Part shown: piece by piece, positions 52,668 through 61,550 of the stretch | Position numbering within the stretch: the first letter of the stretch is position 1 | Layout: every line of letters begins with the position of its first letter | Origin: Nonomuraea jiangxiensis | GTDB lineage: Bacteria > Actinomycetota > Actinomycetes > Streptosporangiales > Streptosporangiaceae | Reading direction: 5' to 3' | DNA length: 64,000 nucleotides | Assembly (NCBI RefSeq): GCF_900099965.1 | Contig: NZ_FNDJ01000035.1 | Coordinates: forward strand, 1-64,000 | Notes under the pieces: model-generated | The model's database searches: none | What the model was told of the DNA's origin: nothing | Seen by the model: the letters and a program-made list of their open reading frames with translations, nothing else | Made by a program: the position numbers and the translations under genes

Positions 52668-52848
52668 CCGTGCCGCCGAGGTTCGGCAGCGGGGAGACCG
52701 TCAAGCGGTGCGTCGAGGCCGGGCTCGGGCTCACCCTGCTCCCCAGGGCCGCCGTCGCCGCCGAGTTGTCGGCCGGGCGGCTCGGTCTCCGGCGGTGTCG
52801 GCCGTCCTGTCGGTGCTCGCCGAGGCGGCCCCGGCACCTCCGGGGTGA
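52668..52848 (+). pseudogene. LysR-type regulator C-terminal remnant
   Basis: The frame reads FGSGETVKRCVEAGLGLTLLPRAAVAAELSAGRL, the well-conserved ligand-domain segment of LysR regulators (GLGITLLPRxAV). The helix-turn-helix half is absent and the end is out of frame. Confidence 0.6.
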
Positions 52849-52909
52849 CGATGAGATGTGGACCGGGTGCCCCCGTCTTGCCACGAAGCGGGGGCAGGAC
52901 GGCATGGTG

Positions 52910-54436
52910 TCAGAGCCGGCGCACCGATCCGACCTTGGCGCCGGCGTCCAGCCGCCAGCGGTCGCCCGTGCTGACCGTGCCGTTGGGGAGATCCACCTGG
53001 TTGCCGAGCACATACGTCGATGTCCAGTTCGCCGATGTGGCCGCGCAGAGCAGGTAGCCGCGGTAGGCGTTCAGGGTGCCGTCCTGGAGGTAGGCGTACG
53101 AGGCGCGGTAGGCGCCGGTGTCCGCGCCGCGGTCGTAGTCGGTGTCGCCGGTGCTGGTCACCGGAGGGCCGACGAATTCCGTGGCGACGAGCTCGGACGT
53201 CGCGTTGCGGCGCCGGCGCACGTGCGTGACGATCCCGCGATGGATGTCCCCGCTCACCACCACCGGGTTGAACGGGCGCTGCGTGCGGGAGGCCAGGCGC
53301 CCCGCGAGGGCATCGGTCAACGTGCTGCGGTCGGCGTCGTAGGCCGACCAGCCGCCGCCTCCGTTCGGGAACCAGGAGAGCGGCTGGCCGGATCCGATCG
53401 CCGTCCACGTGGTGTTCGAGGTGGCGACCTTGTCGAGCAGCCAGTCCAGTTGCTCCCGCCCGAGGATCGTGGCGGGCGCCCGGTACTGCCGCCCGTCGGT
53501 GAGCAGCAGGTCCAGGTTCGTTCCCCACCTGATGCGTCGGTGGAGTGTCAGCTGCATCAGCCCGGACGCGGTGTCCAGCACCGGCGGGCCGCCGCGCAGC
53601 GGCATGTTCTCCCAGTACGCCTGCAACGCCGCCGCGAGCTGGGCCCGCTCCGCGACGGTCATGCCGGGGGCACGGCCCTGTACGTCGTTCCAGAACTCGT
53701 GGTCGTCGGGCACCGTGTAGGTGGGGAACCGCGCGTGCATGTCCAGCAGGGCCAGGCGCGACTTGTACTGTCCGTACCGGATCCGGTAGTCCGACAGTGA
53801 CACGATCTGCCGGGGCGGGAGGTGGCCCGGCCGGCCGAAGTCGTAGATGTAGTCGCCGAGGTGCACCACGAAGTTGACGTCGTCGCGGGTGGCGAGGTCG
53901 GCGATGCCGTTGAAGTAGAAGATGCCGCTGCCGGGCTTGGCCATGTTCTGACAGCTCAGCACGGCGAAGCGTACGGTGTCGTCCGTTTGCGCGGCCGGAG
54001 CGGTGAGGGTGCGGCCGACCGGGCTGACCCAGTCACCGACGCGGAACCGGTAGTGGTACACGGTCCCGGGCTTCAGGCCGGTGACATCGACGTGTACGGC
54101 CCAGGCGTACTGCGGCTCGGCCACGAACACCCCGGAGGTAAGCGGGCGGGTGTCCAGGTCCTCCTGCGTTTCGGCGACCGTCCACTCGACCGGGATCGGG
54201 CCCTGCCCGTTCATGCCCAGCCCGGCCTCGGTCGGCTGGGTGGTCAGACGCGTCCAGATCACGACGGCGCCCGGCAGCGCGTCACCGGAGGCGACACCGA
54301 CGGTGAACGGGGTGGACGGCAACGTGGCGGCGGAGGCCGGGGCCGCCTGCCACAGGGCGCCGACGGCCAGACCACCTGCGGCGATCGCGGCACCTCGGGC
54401 GTTGAAGAGGAACGTCCTGCGACTTAACTCGGGCAT
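52910..54436 (-). CDS. PhoD-like alkaline phosphatase with Tat signal
   Basis: This 508-residue protein begins ELSRRTFLFNARGAAIAAGGLAVGALWQAAPASA, a twin-arginine export signal. A fibronectin-like N-terminal domain (VWTRLTTQPTEAGLG to GRTLTAPAAQTDD) precedes the metallophosphatase core: FAVLSCQN, FVVHLGDYIYDFG, VPDDHEFWND and SGDIHRGIVTHV, supplying the metal ligands of PhoD. It is a secreted phosphodi/monoesterase releasing phosphate from teichoic acid or nucleic acid. Monocistronic, with about 140 bp of upstream space and no visible Pho-box that I could confirm. Confidence 0.93.
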   Translation of the reverse strand: MPELSRRTFLFNARGAAIAAGGLAVGALWQAAPASAATLPSTPFTVGVASGDALPGAVVIWTRLTTQPTEAGLGMNGQGPIPVEWTVAETQEDLDTRPLTSGVFVAEPQYAWAVHVDVTGLKPGTVYHYRFRVGDWVSPVGRTLTAPAAQTDDTVRFAVLSCQNMAKPGSGIFYFNGIADLATRDDVNFVVHLGDYIYDFGRPGHLPPRQIVSLSDYRIRYGQYKSRLALLDMHARFPTYTVPDDHEFWNDVQGRAPGMTVAERAQLAAALQAYWENMPLRGGPPVLDTASGLMQLTLHRRIRWGTNLDLLLTDGRQYRAPATILGREQLDWLLDKVATSNTTWTAIGSGQPLSWFPNGGGGWSAYDADRSTLTDALAGRLASRTQRPFNPVVVSGDIHRGIVTHVRRRRNATSELVATEFVGPPVTSTGDTDYDRGADTGAYRASYAYLQDGTLNAYRGYLLCAATSANWTSTYVLGNQVDLPNGTVSTGDRWRLDAGAKVGSVRRL

Positions 54437-54582
54437 GTTCGACCCGCTTTCCAGGCATAAAGGGAGGGCGTAGCCACGAGTACGCGGGGCCGACGAATAT
54501 CAGCCGAACCTCGTGTGGTCACGCGACGAACTCCTCATGGCACAAGCAGCCCGGCCATAACCCGTCCCCCGGCCACGCCCCC

Positions 54583-57500
54583 TCAGCTGCCTAATTCCGC
54601 TTGGCGCTCATGTTCCGGCGCGAGGTTCTCGTAGAACCAGAGCGGCTCGTCGGGCTGGTAGGTAAGGCTCGGCCGGGACAACAACTCCCGCAGGAGGTGC
54701 CGCGCCTCGTCGCCTGACACCCGTCCCCTCTTCCAGCGGGTGACGAGCTCCAGAGCGTTCTCCAGTTCTTCGTTGGTGTCCTCCGCGGCGTCGTCGTTCG
54801 GCAGCACCGGGGCGGAGGATCCGCCAGAGTCGTCCTGGCCGAGGAGTTCGCGCAGCAGGAGGGCGCGGATCTGTGTCTCCCGCCTGAGAGGTGCGGCGAC
54901 GTCGGAGTTCTGGAGGTCCGCGACGGCCTGGACCGCGCGGGCCAGGGTCGCACTCGCGTCCGCGTAATCGTCCGCCTGGACCTGCCAGGAGCTCAGCTTG
55001 ATCAACACGGCGACGAGACGTTCCGTGCGCTCATGCCGCGAATGGTGCTCGACCGCCCGGGACAACGCCTCGAAGGCCTCCTCGCGGCGACCGAGATCGA
55101 TCAGCACGTTGGCCAGCGTGGTGGTGGTGATGCCGGCGTTCGACCAGGCCTCGATCCGGGCGTCGATCTCCCCGGCCTCGCGGATCAGGGGAAGGGCGAT
55201 CTCAAGCTCGCCCAGCGCCAGGTGCGAGCGGCCCGCCTCGTACTTGGCGAGCGAGAGCTTGTCCTGGTCCAGGTGGATCGAGGGAGAGGCCAGGGCCTGC
55301 TCGCACCAGAACAGCCGGTCGGCCTGCTCGTTCAGCCGGCCGCAGAGATGAACGTTGTTGAGCATCGCCGACAAGGCGTCCGGGTGCAGGCCGAGCTCCG
55401 AGAACAGGTCGGCGGCCGTCCGCCCGTGGTCGAGGGCCTGGCTCGACTCTCCCTGCCGGCCGAGCAGGATGCTCAGCTTGAAGTGGGTCCGCGCCTCCGG
55501 CACCGGCAGCCGGTAGGCGGAGCTGATCTGGAGTGCTTCGCGGTAGGAGTCCGCGGCGAGCCCGGGCGATCCCATCTTCTCCAGTTGCTCGGCGGTGTCG
55601 TGGCAGGCAGTGACGGCCCGCTCCGGCTCGCCGTTCCGCAGATGCAAGCGGATCCGGATCTGGCACATTCGGGCGATTCCGTCGATCTCCTTGCGCGCGG
55701 AGTAGAGAAGCCAGAGATCGAGGGCGAGATCAGTGGCCGTCGGCATCAGGGCCAGGCGCTCGGCGAGCTCCTCTGCCGCGTGGAAGATCTCGGGGTCCAG
55801 TTCGCCGGAGAACTCCGCCTCAGGGGACAGATCGGTGATCTCACGCAGCCGGTCGCGAAGGAACCACGCCGCGCGCTCCTGGAACGCGCGCAGGACCTCG
55901 GGGTCCTCCTGGGAGTCGCGCCGTTCGCGGGCGAACAGCCGGATCAGCTCGTACAGGGCGAAACTGCTCTCCTTGGCGCCCTGCACATCGACGGTCAAGG
56001 TACGTTCGCTCAGGTTCTGATCGGCCAGGCGGTGGAGGACGAGGCCCTGCTTGAACGGATCCAGGCCGGCGGCGTGGGCGTACGCCCGGGCCGTCACGGC
56101 GGCACCAGGGAACGCCGTCATCAGCCGCAGGGCCCGGCGGCCGTCGTCGGGCAGCAGCGCGTAGCTGAGCGCGATCGCCGCCCCCACCGGCCGGGCGCCG
56201 GTGTCCAGGTACTGCAGCCGGGTGACCTCGTTGGCCAGGATGTCCCGCAGATGCCACAGGTCAGTCTCGGGGGCGGCCACCAGCCAGGATCCGACGACGC
56301 GCAGGGCCAGCGGGATGTCGGCACACAGTTGGGCGATGTCGTCCAGCGCGACCCCGTCGCCGCCGCGCTCGCCCGCGTACATCCGCAGCAGGGCCACCGA
56401 CTCCGCCCGGAACATCGGCTCGACCCCGAACGACAGCCCGGGGTCGGCGAGATCCTGCAGGCGGTCCCGGGAGGTGACGATGACGGCGCAGGAAGCGGCC
56501 CGCCGTACGAGCGGCGCGACATGCGCGGCGTCGCGGACGTTGTCGAACAACAGCAGCACGTTCCGGCCCTCCAACGCGGTGAGGAACAGGTCCAGCGCCG
56601 CGGACTCGTCGGTGGCCGTCTCACTGAGGCCGACCCCGAGTGCCTCGGACAGGATCCGTACGGCCGTGCGCGGCCCACGCCGCCGCTCCGGGTCCAGCCC
56701 GAACAGATCGAGGTAGTAGACCCCTCCGGTGAAACGATCGGCCAGCCGCCTCGCGACTTCGACGGCCACGGCCGAGGTCCCCGCTCCTGGCTGTCCCGAG
56801 AGATAGGTGACGGCGCTGCCCCGTGACTCCAGGTTTCCCACCAGTCCGTCGCAAATCCGGGTGAGCAGCTCGTCCCGTCCGAGGAAGTACGGGTCGGGCG
56901 GCGGCAGCCGGCACATGCGCTGCGCGGTCGCCCCGATCAGCGCTTGGTGGCCGGTTCGACCGGATTGTCGCGGCACCTCCGCCAGGGTCACCTCCTCGGA
57001 CCCGCGCTCCACCAGCACGATCTCGGTCGAGGGCGAGAGGAGCGGGGGCAGCAGCGCTTCGAGATGGCCGAGGAAGCGCCGGGTCGCGGCGGCCGTGGAT
57101 CCCGCCAGCGCGGCCGTCAGGTGATGGCGGCAGCCGGCGGACAGGTGCCGGAACAGGGCGCCACGGATCTGGTCCCCGACCACCTGGACCAGCCTCTCCC
57201 AGGCTTCCCTGGGTCGCACCACTCCGTCGCCCAGCGGGGCGCACCACAGGTCGACGGCCCGGTCGTGGCCGGGCAGTCCTGGCAGCAGGATCCGGGCGTC
57301 CAGGCCGTGACGCCGCAGGCGTTCGCGCAGTTCCAGGGCCCAGACGGAGTCCTGGCGCGCGGCCAGGGCCGTCTCGACGGCCAGCCGGTCGACGACGGCG
57401 CCGAGTCCACCGGGCCCGCGGCATGACCGGTCGAGATCGCGCAGGACCGTCGCGGCCTCCAACGCGGCCTCGCCCGGACCCGCACCCGACGAGTTCCCAG

Positions 57501-58176
57501 GCTCCTGCATGTCCGCGGGCCGGGCAGGAACCAGGATCGAACCCGCGGCTCCGTCGACAATGACGATCTCATCGTGCAGGCGTAACCACGGCACGGCGGA
57601 CAGCAGCTCGGCCAGATGCTCGGCACAACTGATCCACACCGAGTCGCGCAGCCACCCGTCCCCGCTCCTGTAGCGGCCCGACACGACACCGAGTACCACG
57701 TCGTCGGCCGTGCGCAGCAGGGGTGCGCCGCTCATGCCTTTGAGCACGGAGCTGCTGCTGAACCGGGCCAAGCTCACGCCGTCGCGCTGGACGGGTCCCT
57801 CCCAGTGCCCGGTGGCGGTCAGCAGCCCGTACTCGTGCCCGGGGTCGTCGATCTGAGGAACGCCCATCACATAGCCGTCGGTACGCAACCGCACGCCGGC
57901 CGACGCGGCGAGGCCGGGTACCGACCCGTCGAGCGGTCGTTCCGTGAGCAGCACGGCCAGATCACAGGCGGGATCCCCCGCGATGAACTGCGCCTTGAAC
58001 GCCGGCAGGGAGCCGTCGAGCGCGTCGACCTCGACCTCGGCGTCCGGCTCGTCGCAGCCGATCTCGACCAGCACATGCCAGGCGGTGACGGTGATCCTGG
58101 GGGCGAACTGGAAACAGGTTCCCCGTGCGAAGCCGTCACCGTCCAGGATCCGCCCCAGGAAAGCGGGAACCTTCAC
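54583..58176 (-). CDS. Trypsin-NB-ARC(STAND)-TPR conflict-system protein
   Basis: A 1197-residue protein whose GTG start overlaps the Trypco1 stop (GTGA). Residues 1-200 form a trypsin-fold protease with a full triad: His34 (VTAWHVLV), Asp72 (ACDLAVLL) and Ser149 (GMSGAPLL). A middle region (about 235-420) of unknown fold follows. The NB-ARC ATPase runs from about 430 to 700: P-loop GQPGAGTS at 461-468, where the invariant Lys is Thr; Walker B LLLFDN at 541; VIVTSRD; and DIPLALRVVG. Helical TPR repeats fill about 830 to the end. Such STAND proteins with protease effectors and Trypco partners have been predicted as immune (conflict) systems. The 140-bp 3' gap to phoD holds no gene. Confidence 0.88.
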   Translation of the reverse strand: MKVPAFLGRILDGDGFARGTCFQFAPRITVTAWHVLVEIGCDEPDAEVEVDALDGSLPAFKAQFIAGDPACDLAVLLTERPLDGSVPGLAASAGVRLRTDGYVMGVPQIDDPGHEYGLLTATGHWEGPVQRDGVSLARFSSSSVLKGMSGAPLLRTADDVVLGVVSGRYRSGDGWLRDSVWISCAEHLAELLSAVPWLRLHDEIVIVDGAAGSILVPARPADMQEPGNSSGAGPGEAALEAATVLRDLDRSCRGPGGLGAVVDRLAVETALAARQDSVWALELRERLRRHGLDARILLPGLPGHDRAVDLWCAPLGDGVVRPREAWERLVQVVGDQIRGALFRHLSAGCRHHLTAALAGSTAAATRRFLGHLEALLPPLLSPSTEIVLVERGSEEVTLAEVPRQSGRTGHQALIGATAQRMCRLPPPDPYFLGRDELLTRICDGLVGNLESRGSAVTYLSGQPGAGTSAVAVEVARRLADRFTGGVYYLDLFGLDPERRRGPRTAVRILSEALGVGLSETATDESAALDLFLTALEGRNVLLLFDNVRDAAHVAPLVRRAASCAVIVTSRDRLQDLADPGLSFGVEPMFRAESVALLRMYAGERGGDGVALDDIAQLCADIPLALRVVGSWLVAAPETDLWHLRDILANEVTRLQYLDTGARPVGAAIALSYALLPDDGRRALRLMTAFPGAAVTARAYAHAAGLDPFKQGLVLHRLADQNLSERTLTVDVQGAKESSFALYELIRLFARERRDSQEDPEVLRAFQERAAWFLRDRLREITDLSPEAEFSGELDPEIFHAAEELAERLALMPTATDLALDLWLLYSARKEIDGIARMCQIRIRLHLRNGEPERAVTACHDTAEQLEKMGSPGLAADSYREALQISSAYRLPVPEARTHFKLSILLGRQGESSQALDHGRTAADLFSELGLHPDALSAMLNNVHLCGRLNEQADRLFWCEQALASPSIHLDQDKLSLAKYEAGRSHLALGELEIALPLIREAGEIDARIEAWSNAGITTTTLANVLIDLGRREEAFEALSRAVEHHSRHERTERLVAVLIKLSSWQVQADDYADASATLARAVQAVADLQNSDVAAPLRRETQIRALLLRELLGQDDSGGSSAPVLPNDDAAEDTNEELENALELVTRWKRGRVSGDEARHLLRELLSRPSLTYQPDEPLWFYENLAPEHERQAELGS

Positions 58177-58544
58177 GCCGGCGCCGCCTCGGCGTCCTCC
58201 TGCGGCTCGGGCGATTCGGGTACGGGCATGACCTGCCCGTACACCAGCTTCACCTTGAGGGACGCCTCTCCAGATGCCTCGGACAGGATGATGCTCCCCT
58301 TGGCCGAGAACTTCAGTCCGAACTCCACCTCCACGGCCGACGGGGCCGCGGCCCGCCGCCCGGTGTCCCGGATCATGGCGGCGGTCGACGAGGCGATCTC
58401 GGCGATGGTCGCCTGCGCCCGGGGCCAAAGGTCTTGAAGGTGTTCCGCCGGGTTCGCACCCCGCGAGGTGAACTCCGACCCGCTCACGGCTGTGGTCTCG
58501 ACCACCACTGTCGCCTGCCCGATCCGCATCGGAATCGTCCCCAT
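58173..58544 (-). CDS. Trypco1 (trypsin-co-occurring domain) protein
   Basis: A 123-residue protein of the CU044_2847/Trypco1 type: IPMRIGQATVVVETTAVSG, a central helix (AQATIAEIASSTAAMIRDT), then VEVEFGLKFSAKGSIILSEA, SGEASLKVKLVY and an acidic tail. The family is defined by occurring with trypsin-like and STAND proteins in conflict loci; it may be the substrate or trigger part. ATG 58544 follows GGAAGGGG. Its TGA overlaps the GTG of the trypsin-STAND gene, so the two proteins are made together. Confidence 0.85.
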   Translation of the reverse strand: MGTIPMRIGQATVVVETTAVSGSEFTSRGANPAEHLQDLWPRAQATIAEIASSTAAMIRDTGRRAAAPSAVEVEFGLKFSAKGSIILSEASGEASLKVKLVYGQVMPVPESPEPQEDAEAAPA

Positions 58545-58570
58545 CTGCACCCCTTCCGCCTCCCAGGGCC

Positions 58571-58594
58571 TATGTTCCGCGATCGGGGAACATA
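58571..58594. promoter_or_regulatory. Palindrome upstream of the Trypco1/STAND operon
   Basis: TATGTTCC (58571-58578) and GGAACATA (58587-58594) are perfect inverted arms around GCGATCGG. It lies 27 bp before the ATG, where an operator overlapping the promoter is expected. It is unlike the LexA box; the regulator is unknown and not adjacent. Confidence 0.6.
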
Positions 58595-58675
58595 CGACCA
58601 GCGAATTCACGCGATGAGCGCGCAGGCGACCGGCGCGAACCATGGAACCGTGGAACACCGGGTCCATGGACAGGC

Positions 58676-58850
58676 TCAGACGTGCAGGGTGGGCCGGTAG
58701 ATGAGCTCCTGGGTGTGGCCGTCGAGCGTCCGACTCTCGATCAGCTCAAGGTCGAAGTCGGCCCCGCCCTGGAAGATCGGTCCCAATCCGGGTCCTACCG
58801 ATGATCACCGGAAAGATCGTCCCCTGGACGCGGTCGACCAGGCCGACGAC
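58676..58850 (-). pseudogene. DHFR-family protein C-terminal remnant, frameshifted
   Basis: The reverse strand reads LVDRVQGTIFPVIIGRT, then after one inserted base LGPIFQGGADFDLELIESRTLDGHTQELIYRPTLHV and a stop. This is the end of a dihydrofolate-reductase-like (RibD C-terminal) protein. The N-terminal two thirds are gone. Confidence 0.7.
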
Positions 58851-59078
58851 CCATCAGCGAGTTACTTCTTGCGGCTGGATTGGGGCCATCAATCGTGTTG
58901 TTCGGACGCTGAGGCTTTCTTTTCTTGGCCCTATCGAACCTTAGCCAAAGGAGGACCAGGAACGGGACACTAGTGATGCCGACGGCCTTTGCCAGAGCAT
59001 TTCCCGGTCACCGCCGAGGGAATCTGCCCCCGGCCGGTAAGAAGCGGCACTTTCCAGGGTCGTCGCAACACAGTGGCT

Positions 59079-59170
59079 CTAGTTGATGACGGCGAGAAGC
59101 ATAGCGAGACGCTCGGCTGGGGTAGCCCAGTCGAGCGTCTTTCTTGGTCTGGAGTTCAGTTCGGCAGGGT
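59079..59170 (-). pseudogene. IS30-family transposase 3' remnant
   Basis: The reverse strand reads NPAELNSRPRKTLDWATPAERLAMLLAVIN and a stop, the constant end of IS30 transposases. It abuts an IS256 fragment in the opposite direction. Nothing is recognised in 58851-59078. Confidence 0.75.
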
Positions 59171-59175
59171 TGCGT

Positions 59176-59312
59176 CCACGGGAGTGGTGTACGAGGTCTC
59201 ACACATGGCCAAGGTGCTGGATGAGCAGGTGGAGGCGTTCCGGACGCGGGCGCTGGACGCCGGCCCGTACTCGTTCGTGTGGCTGGACGCGCTGACCCAG
59301 AAGGTGAGATGT
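59176..59312 (+). pseudogene. IS256-family (mutator) transposase fragment
   Basis: The frame reads YEVSHMAKVLDEQVEAFRTRALDAGPYSFVWLDALTQKVR, including the catalytic Asp of the WVDALxxKVR motif of IS256 transposases. Only about 45 residues remain. The stretch 59313-59490 holds no gene. Confidence 0.75.
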
Positions 59313-59490
59313 GCAGGAAGTGCAGCAGCCCATCCACGCTGTGAGGGGGCAGTTCCGGGCAGAGCACGCGGCCGCCAGCCGTACGGTTGTCCAGCAACGC
59401 GGCGACCTCGACCAGGCCGCCGCGGATCCTCACGACCCCTCCTCCCTGCCCAGGCGTCGTCGCCAAGGCAAACGTGGCCTGGTACGGGTA

Positions 59491-60303
59491 TCAGTCGGTC
59501 TGAAGGACGAAGAACAAGAAGGACAGGAACTTTCCCGAGGGTCTGTCCGCGAAGGCTTCGGGGAACGCTTCGCGGGCGCTCGGTGCGGGGGCCGGTTCGC
59601 TGATGGCGGTGATCCGGAAGCCTGCCCCCGTGAAGGCGTCGGCCATCGCGTGCAGCGGCCGACTCCAGAAGGTCAGCAGGGCGGTGTGACCGCCAAGGGT
59701 CCATTCGTCGGAGCTGCTGCGAGTCGCGAAGTAGCTGGTGCCGGGCTCGGCTTGCAGGAAGTCGGCGAAAGGGTGATTGACGGACACGAGCAGTCGGCCG
59801 CCGGGCGCCAGCACGCGCCGCAGTTCGGCCAACGGTGCCGTCCAGTCCTCCAGGTAGTGCAGGACCAACGACGCAACGACATCATCGAATGCGGCATCGG
59901 GGAACGGCAGCGGGCTACTCAGATCAGCCAGGTGCAGGGGCACATCGTCGCCGAGCCGCTGCCGGGCCAGCTCCAGCATCTTGGCGCTGGCGTCGAAGCC
60001 GGTCATGATGGCGCCGCGGTCGCGCAGTGCCGCGGACAAGGGGCCGGAGCCGCAACCGGCGTCGAGGATCCGCCGGCCGGCCACGTCACCGGCCAGGTCC
60101 AGCATCGCAGGTCGCTCGTAATAGGCGTTGAGGAGGCTGGTCTCGTTCTCGGCCGAATACGCCTCGGCGATACTGTCGTAGTCGTTGGGCACAACTCCCT
60201 CTGCGGGCCCGGCGGCACCCTCGGGAACAGAACGAATCCACGACGGCCGCGTGACGCGTGCGGTGCCTGCTTGCCCGGTGGAACTCTTGGGAGCGAAAGT
60301 CAT
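59491..60303 (-). CDS. Class I SAM-dependent methyltransferase (paralogue)
   Basis: This 270-residue protein has SAM motif ILDAGCGSGPLSAALRDRG, MTGFDASAKMLELARQRLG, DDVVASLVLHYLEDW and LAPGGRLLVSVNHP. From YDSIAEAYS onward it closely follows the methyltransferase at 49319, including ENETSLLNAYYERPAM. The true start may be downstream of 60303, as the first 35 residues (STGQAGTARVTRPS) are not shared. The substrate is unknown. Confidence 0.88.
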   Translation of the reverse strand: MTFAPKSSTGQAGTARVTRPSWIRSVPEGAAGPAEGVVPNDYDSIAEAYSAENETSLLNAYYERPAMLDLAGDVAGRRILDAGCGSGPLSAALRDRGAIMTGFDASAKMLELARQRLGDDVPLHLADLSSPLPFPDAAFDDVVASLVLHYLEDWTAPLAELRRVLAPGGRLLVSVNHPFADFLQAEPGTSYFATRSSSDEWTLGGHTALLTFWSRPLHAMADAFTGAGFRITAISEPAPAPSAREAFPEAFADRPSGKFLSFLFFVLQTD

Positions 60304-60519
60304 ACGGGCGATCCTGGCACACGCGGCCCCCTCTGTCCGGCTTCGGGCGTTTCGCGATCGTGTTGCGCGACCAGCCCCACAGGTAGCTAACTGTAATCAC
60401 GCTCACGGATTGCGTTACCAGGGGCCGTTCGGGCTTGTTTCATTGGTGGCCTGTGAAACGCTGGGACGTCATCATCGGCGACGGCCCCGCCGGGGGCTCT
60501 CCGCGCCTGGGGGGCGGCC

Positions 60520-61035
60520 TCAGCACATCTCCTCGGCCTTGTTCCTGAGGCCGTCCTGATTGAGCTTGACGTCGTAGCCGTACTCGGAGCTGTCGTCGTA
60601 GTACTGGATCACGATCCCGTCCCGGTACAGGTCCTTCTTATGGCCTGCTCTGAGCGTGACCCCACCGTAGGTGAGCTGCACTCCGGTCTTGTACGCCCTG
60701 ATCTCGTAGAACCGGTCCTCGCGCAGGTCGAGATCGCCCTCCGTCACGGACCAGCCCTTGGGCAGCTCCTCCAGGTCGACGAACCCGATCTTCTCACCCT
60801 GCAGAGCCGGACCGCTGATCCTGGCCTGATCGAGCAACTCGCCACCAGAGCGGTGGTAGACGACCACCGAATCCGGCGCCTGGTCGCACCAGGCCACCGC
60901 CACCGTCAAATCGCCGTCCCTGCCGAGCATAAGCCCGGTCCGGCCACCGCTTGCCGGCGTACATGCCGTTAGCGCGAGCAGCATTCCGACGGCGGCGGCG
61001 GTGGCACGGGCGACCTGGAATCTCGTGATCCGCAA
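60520..61035 (-). CDS. Predicted lipoprotein
   Basis: This 171-residue protein has a lipoprotein signal (AAAVGMLLALTACTPASG; lipobox LTAC), so it is lipid-anchored outside the membrane. The mature part is beta-rich (GDLTVAVAWCDQAPDSVVVYHRSGGELL, then GVQLTYGGVTLRAGHKKDLYRDG) with a C-terminal Cys. It resembles small uncharacterised actinobacterial lipoproteins; no function can be named. Monocistronic. Confidence 0.8.
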   Translation of the reverse strand: MRITRFQVARATAAAVGMLLALTACTPASGGRTGLMLGRDGDLTVAVAWCDQAPDSVVVYHRSGGELLDQARISGPALQGEKIGFVDLEELPKGWSVTEGDLDLREDRFYEIRAYKTGVQLTYGGVTLRAGHKKDLYRDGIVIQYYDDSSEYGYDVKLNQDGLRNKAEEMC

Positions 61036-61550
61036 GCTGCCACACTCGTCGGGCGGCGGTCAACGGAACATCTCAGCCGCCCAACTCGCTCAGCTGCTCG
61101 GCTTTCAGCTTCACAGTCAAGGCCCTCAGGTTTGCCGCCAGGTGCCTGATCGACGACATACCAGGGATCGACGAAGCGTTCAGCAGCAGCGCCGAACTCC
61201 GCTCCGACGGCACGTTCGCCTTCAACATCACCAAGGCACGCACCGACCTGTACCCGCTCCGAGGCAGGTATCCGGTGCGCGGGATTCTGCACGGGGGCCT
61301 TCGTGCTGAGAGCGATCCGCGTGTGCTGGTGGTGTGTGACACGGGTCGGACTTCTGGTCAGGTGGTCGGTGGAGTCCTGCTAACTCGGGCGCTGGCGCTT
61401 GTATCTTGGGGCGATGTATCCCCCGATCGAACCCTGCGACCACGGGGACCTGCGCTAAGCGACAGGGCGTTGACCTGGTGTGACGCTGTTCCGGGAAGAG
61501 GGCGGCATTGATGCACTGTGCGGTCTGCACGCCGAACCCGATCCGACCGG
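61036..61550. other. Intergenic stretch with one unplaced fragment
   Basis: The plus strand near 61160-61270 reads EAFSSSAELRSDGTFAFNITKARTDLYPLRGRYPVRG, protein-like but not recognised and without a start. No repeat seen. Confidence 0.3.

Noticed and set aside
55033..56826. Antisense frame over the STAND gene
   Set aside because: No recognised domain; the minus-strand protein has conserved protease and ATPase motifs.
58571..58594. LexA (SOS) box before the conflict operon
   Set aside because: The actinobacterial SOS box has GAAC-N4-GTTC; here the order is GTTCC-N8-GGAAC, so it does not match.
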